A DNA stretch of 7,387 nt, taken from the NCBI GenBank assembly GCA_035294325.1, contig DATGLE010000069.1:1-7387 (forward strand). The letters are read 5' to 3'. The notes under the pieces were generated by a model that saw only the letters and a program-made list of their open reading frames with translations, was not told where the DNA came from and made no database searches. Numbering within the stretch: position 1 is the stretch's first letter; each line of letters starts with the position of its first letter. Positions 4,446 through 7,387 of the stretch are shown piece by piece. The translations under genes were made by a program, and so were the position numbers. Source of the stretch: DATGLE01 sp035294325 (GTDB lineage Bacteria > Chloroflexota > Ktedonobacteria > Ktedonobacterales > Ktedonobacteraceae).

Positions 4446-6569
4446 CTAAGATTCGGTTGCCATCGCTTCTGGCCGTGAAGAAGGCTCCGTTGGGCTGCCG
4501 GGCGTGTTCAGGTACTGCTGGAGCCGTTCTTCTCCTTGCGGACTCACCAGAAAGGTGACCAGGTCGCCGGCCTCGATGACCGTACTCCCGCGCGGAAAGA
4601 GCAGTTCCTCCTGCCGGCGAATCGAGACCACCAGACATTCCCCGGGCAGGTGCGCGTCGCGGAGCCTCTTTCCCGCAAGCGGCATCCCGGGTTTCATTTT
4701 GGTTTCAATCATTACCGTTCCATCCACCAGCCCGCGCATGCGCCGCGAATCTTTCATGAGGGTCGTTCGATAGGCACGCACAATATCAGCCGCCGAAAGG
4801 ACCCCGACGACCCGGTTGCCCGAAGCCGATTCCGCTTCCTGATCGACAATGGGCATCCAACTGATGCGGTGGCTGGTTAACCGTTCCAGCGCTTCGTCCA
4901 GCGTCTCGTCAGGAAAGGCCACCAGCACGTCGCGCTTCATGGCGTCTTTGACCAGGCGGTGCTCGCGTTCGGTGGCCGGAATCTTCTGAATGTCGACCTG
5001 GGTTAAGACGCCCTGCAAGTTATCGTGACCATCCACGACCGGTGCGCCGCTTTCTACACGCGAGATCAGCAGTTTCTCTGCCTCAGCAACGGTCTGGTTG
5101 GGTGAGAAGCGCAAGGAGAGCGCGGACATCGCCTGGCGCACCGAGAGCGTCGCCAGCAGCGGGAACGAGAGCTGGAGCCGGTGCGCGGGCGAATCGGCGC
5201 GGGTCGGAACCTGACTGGTATAGATGGTAGATTTGCCCACCAGGATCGAGGCAATCCCGACGGCAATCATCGCCGGGGCCAGCATTGAAAGGTTGCCGGT
5301 CATCTCGGCGACCATGAGCATCACGGCGAGAGGCGCATGAGCAATGCCGCCAAAGAGCGCCATCATACCCACGATCACGAAGGGGCCGGGAGTCGCCGGC
5401 ACGCCTGGAAGCACCTGATAACACAGTCGCCAGACCGAGGCGCCGACCATCGCGCCGATGACCATGCCCGGACCGAAGATGCCACCGGACCCGCCGGAGC
5501 CGATAGACAGGCCGGTGGTGACAATTTTCGCAAACGGCAGCAGCAGGAGTATCCACAGGGGCAGGGCCATGATCCCCTGCCCCATGCTCACCTGCACCCA
5601 TCCGTAGCCCATGCCTAAAGCCTGTGGCAGGACCAGCCCGATGAGTCCAACGGCCAGCCCACCAATTCCTGGCTTGACCCAGTTGGGCAGATGCAGGCGA
5701 TGGAAGACGTGGGCAATGCCGTAGAAGCCGAAAGCATACAGCCGCCCCATGCCACCACACAGCAGGCCCAGCAGCACGTAGTAGAGCAGCCGTGGAGGGG
5801 AAGTGAAGGCGAGATTGCCAGGAACCGCGAAGATGGGCTGCCAGCCCATGATGAGGCCAAAGACACTATAGCCAATGATCGAGGCGATGAGAGCTGGAAT
5901 AATGGCTTCAATCTCCAGGTCATTGGTATAGAGGATTTCAGCGGCCAGGATCGCTCCTCCCAGGGGCGCACGGAAAATAGCCCCGATGCCCGCGCCAATC
6001 CCTGTAGCGACAGCGAGGCGCCGATCCTGCACATCCAGGCGTAAAGCCGTCGCCAGCAGCGAGCCAAAGCCGGCACTGATCTGAGCCGACGGACCCTCAC
6101 GTCCGGCTGACCCGCCACTGCCGATAGTAATGGCCGAAGCCACCAGCTTGACCAGCGGGATGCGTGCGCGAACGGGCTTGCCCTGGTGAAAGGCGGCAAT
6201 CGCGGCATCGGTGCCGTGCCCTTCGGCCTCCGGCGCGAGACTAAAGACAATAATGCCCGCCAGGAGGCCGCCTGCCGTCGTAATGACGGGTAACAACCAG
6301 GGACGAGCTGCTGCCCACAGCGACATGATCCCCATGCTTCCCTCGCCCGCCGGGTCAGGCGGCAGATAGCCGACCAGGTGGCCCAACAAAATATCGGTCG
6401 CGAAATGGATCGAGACGTAGAAGGCCACGGCTCCAAGCCCTGCCACCAGGCCAATCAAGGTGCTAATTAACAGCCACTTCGCCAGGTAGCGCGGACTTTC
6501 ATAACTGCGTTTGCTCCGTCGAATATGGAAGAACCGACGTAAGAAAGGAAGAAGAGCAGCGAAATTCAT
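4446..6569 (-). CDS. ClC-family chloride transporter/channel with two CBS domains and a TrkA-C-like domain
   Basis: A 707-aa protein: ClC membrane core (about 30-455), CBS pair (about 475-530 and 541-600) and a C-terminal RCK_C/TrkA-C-like domain (about 614-687, with KPGMPLAGKRLRDAHLPGE, then GSTVIEAGDLVTFLV). ClC signatures are GSGGSAGREGP (150-160; gating glutamate Glu158) and GSGGSGGIFGPGMVIGA (357-373); Tyr450 fits the anion-coordinating tyrosine. By hand alignment to E. coli ClcA, the external gating glutamate is kept, the internal proton glutamate (Glu203) falls on Ile212, and selectivity Ser107 falls on His118. It therefore may be a channel or an atypical exchanger. The start at 6569 has GGGAGG 6 nt upstream; a longer in-frame ATG at 6740 would overlap the TetR gene and adds no domain. 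It lies 79 bp after the TetR gene on the same strand and may be co-transcribed. CBS domains usually sense adenine nucleotides and TrkA-C domains small ligands; the ligands here are unknown. Confidence 0.95.
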   Translation of the reverse strand: MNFAALLPFLRRFFHIRRSKRSYESPRYLAKWLLISTLIGLVAGLGAVAFYVSIHFATDILLGHLVGYLPPDPAGEGSMGIMSLWAAARPWLLPVITTAGGLLAGIIVFSLAPEAEGHGTDAAIAAFHQGKPVRARIPLVKLVASAITIGSGGSAGREGPSAQISAGFGSLLATALRLDVQDRRLAVATGIGAGIGAIFRAPLGGAILAAEILYTNDLEIEAIIPALIASIIGYSVFGLIMGWQPIFAVPGNLAFTSPPRLLYYVLLGLLCGGMGRLYAFGFYGIAHVFHRLHLPNWVKPGIGGLAVGLIGLVLPQALGMGYGWVQVSMGQGIMALPLWILLLLPFAKIVTTGLSIGSGGSGGIFGPGMVIGAMVGASVWRLCYQVLPGVPATPGPFVIVGMMALFGGIAHAPLAVMLMVAEMTGNLSMLAPAMIAVGIASILVGKSTIYTSQVPTRADSPAHRLQLSFPLLATLSVRQAMSALSLRFSPNQTVAEAEKLLISRVESGAPVVDGHDNLQGVLTQVDIQKIPATEREHRLVKDAMKRDVLVAFPDETLDEALERLTSHRISWMPIVDQEAESASGNRVVGVLSAADIVRAYRTTLMKDSRRMRGLVDGTVMIETKMKPGMPLAGKRLRDAHLPGECLVVSIRRQEELLFPRGSTVIEAGDLVTFLVSPQGEERLQQYLNTPGSPTEPSSRPEAMATES

Positions 6570-6648
6570 CAACACCCTCCCAGGTGACGCCTTCCCAGAG
6601 AAAATGGGTGGGCAGACATTCAAAAACCGTGAAAAAAAGAAAGAGGCA

Positions 6649-7257
6649 TCACCGCGACACGGCTCCGCCTCCCCGCAGAATAAAGTGTGCCACATGGCGG
6701 GCTTGTCGGACAATCTCCTGCTCGGATTGTCCAAGCACACGAGCTGAAAGTACGTAGGACTCGGTAAGGGAAAGCACCATCAACGCCGTCGCTTCGAGAT
6801 GATCGGTATGAAATTCGCCGCGCGCCTGACTCTCCTGGAGCATAAAGGTGATCACGGCAAGATATTCGCGCAGCAGCCTGGTAGCCTCGTCCTTGAAGGC
6901 GCGGTTGACCCCGTAGAGCGCGCTCATATAGACGTTGAAGCTGTCGCTCTCTTCCTGCGCCAGGCGAGCGAAGGCGCGGAACAAGCGCTCCAGGCGCTCT
7001 TGCAGCGTCCCATCCACCGCCAGTGCACTGCGGATCGCCGTCATGTGCGCCTGCGCAATCGAGCGCAACATCGACACAAACAGGGCATGTTTGTTCTCAA
7101 AGTACAGGTAAATGGTCCCTTTGCCAATCCCCGCCTGTTCGGCAATGGTGTTGATATTGGCCTGATCAAAGCCCAGGCGCGCAAATTCGCTGGCAGCTTG
7201 CCGCAGGATGCGCTGGCGGGTCGCTTCCCGCATCTGTTCATCAACGATTTTCGGCAC
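6649..7257 (-). CDS. TetR-family transcriptional regulator
   Basis: A 202-aa one-component regulator. The N-terminal TetR DNA-binding domain spans about residues 13-60: TRQRILRQAASEFARLGF, then ANINTIAEQAGIGKGTIYLY with the characteristic YLYFENKHALF end. Residues 61-202 form the all-helical ligand-binding and dimer domain; its ligand cannot be told from sequence. The start is a GTG at 7257 with AGGAGG 4 nt upstream. Its own promoter and overlapping inverted repeats lie at 7319-7377, so autorepression is likely. The ClC gene follows 79 bp downstream on the same strand with no clear terminator between, so the ClC gene may be in its transcription unit and its target. A divergent target beyond the right edge is also possible. 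Confidence 0.93.
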   Translation of the reverse strand: MPKIVDEQMREATRQRILRQAASEFARLGFDQANINTIAEQAGIGKGTIYLYFENKHALFVSMLRSIAQAHMTAIRSALAVDGTLQERLERLFRAFARLAQEESDSFNVYMSALYGVNRAFKDEATRLLREYLAVITFMLQESQARGEFHTDHLEATALMVLSLTESYVLSARVLGQSEQEIVRQARHVAHFILRGGGAVSR

Positions 7258-7318
7258 AACTCCTCCTCATCAGTAAGGAAGCACGATGAGCGATCTGAGG
7301 CCAGTCCCGGAGCACTTT

Positions 7319-7328
7319 ACTGGGCAGT
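7319..7328 (-). promoter_or_regulatory. Second inverted repeat in the tetR leader (possible accessory operator)
   Basis: ACTG-GG-CAGT, a perfect 4-2-4 palindrome preceded by TT on the plus strand, so it shares TTACTG and CAGT with the main repeat at 7339-7352. An overlapping 5-1-5 palindrome AGTGA-G-TCACT lies at 7326-7336. Both are downstream of the predicted transcription start. They may be a second TetR-dimer site or chance. Confidence 0.35.
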
Positions 7329-7338
7329 GAGTCACTAT

Positions 7339-7352
7339 TACTGATAACAGTA
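7339..7352 (-). promoter_or_regulatory. Candidate TetR operator overlapping the -10 box
   Basis: TACTG-ATAA-CAGTA, a perfect 5-4-5 inverted repeat whose right arm lies inside the -10 box (7349-7354). Its position over the -10 and start site of the tetR promoter is typical for TetR-family autorepression. Assignment to this TetR protein is inferred from adjacency. Confidence 0.55.
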
Positions 7353-7377
7353 TAGTCGCAGGCGGCTCGTTTGTCAA
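7349..7377 (-). promoter_or_regulatory. Sigma-70-type promoter of the TetR gene
   Basis: TTGACA (minus strand, 7377-7372; perfect consensus), a 17-nt spacer and TATACT (7354-7349; one mismatch). The start site would be about 85 nt upstream of the GTG at 7257, leaving a leader that contains the inverted repeats. Confidence 0.8.
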
Positions 7378-7387
7378 GCGGAAGAGG

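Noticed and set aside
6570..6740. 57-residue N-terminal extension of the ClC protein
   Set aside because: It overlaps the 3' end of the TetR gene, is not ClC-like, and the ATG at 6569 has a strong ribosome site.

Overview
The window is GC-rich, densely coded DNA, and every gene I can support reads on the minus strand (right to left in these coordinates). The genome style and protein character fit a Chloroflexota-type soil or thermophilic bacterium, perhaps Ktedonobacteria: an ArsR-family regulator in place of MerR on a mer operon, MerA without its N-terminal metal-binding domain, and a ClC protein with CBS and TrkA-C domains. That assignment is an inference from protein style; there is no rRNA or marker gene to confirm it.

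Region A (7387 to about 4446): a TetR-family regulator with a near-consensus promoter (TTGACA, 17 bp, TATACT) overlapped by inverted repeats that look like an autoregulatory operator. It is followed after 79 bp by a 707-aa ClC-family chloride transporter or channel with two CBS domains and a C-terminal TrkA-C-like domain. Region B (4445 to 4169): a 196-bp spacer with no gene that I can support, then a strong promoter and a 24-bp imperfect palindrome just downstream of its -10 box.

Region C (4168 to 1): a non-canonical mercury-resistance operon. In order of transcription it holds (1) a 137-aa ArsR/SmtB repressor with a CmtR-like Cys pair in its recognition helix; (2) a 320-aa multi-pass membrane protein whose C-terminus carries a MerT-like Cys-Cys transmembrane hairpin; (3) a 42-aa single-span membrane protein, also with a Cys-Cys pair in the membrane, preceded by a perfect Shine-Dalgarno; (4) a 104-aa MerE-like protein with an added CxxC tail; (5) mercuric reductase MerA; and (6) a redoxin-domain protein with a CPGC motif that runs off the left edge. 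The redoxin has no credible in-frame start and appears to end in the last membrane segment of a CcdA-like protein.

Working model: metal binding releases the ArsR repressor from the operator next to its own start site. The membrane proteins (2 to 4) pass Hg(II) inward through paired thiols, and MerA reduces it to Hg(0) with NADPH. MerT, MerP, MerB and MerR in their classical forms are all absent from the window. The most interesting parts are the two Cys-Cys membrane proteins, which look like unconventional mercury transporters, and the damaged or rearranged redoxin/CcdA locus at the left edge. No stretch longer than 300 bases lacks a gene.
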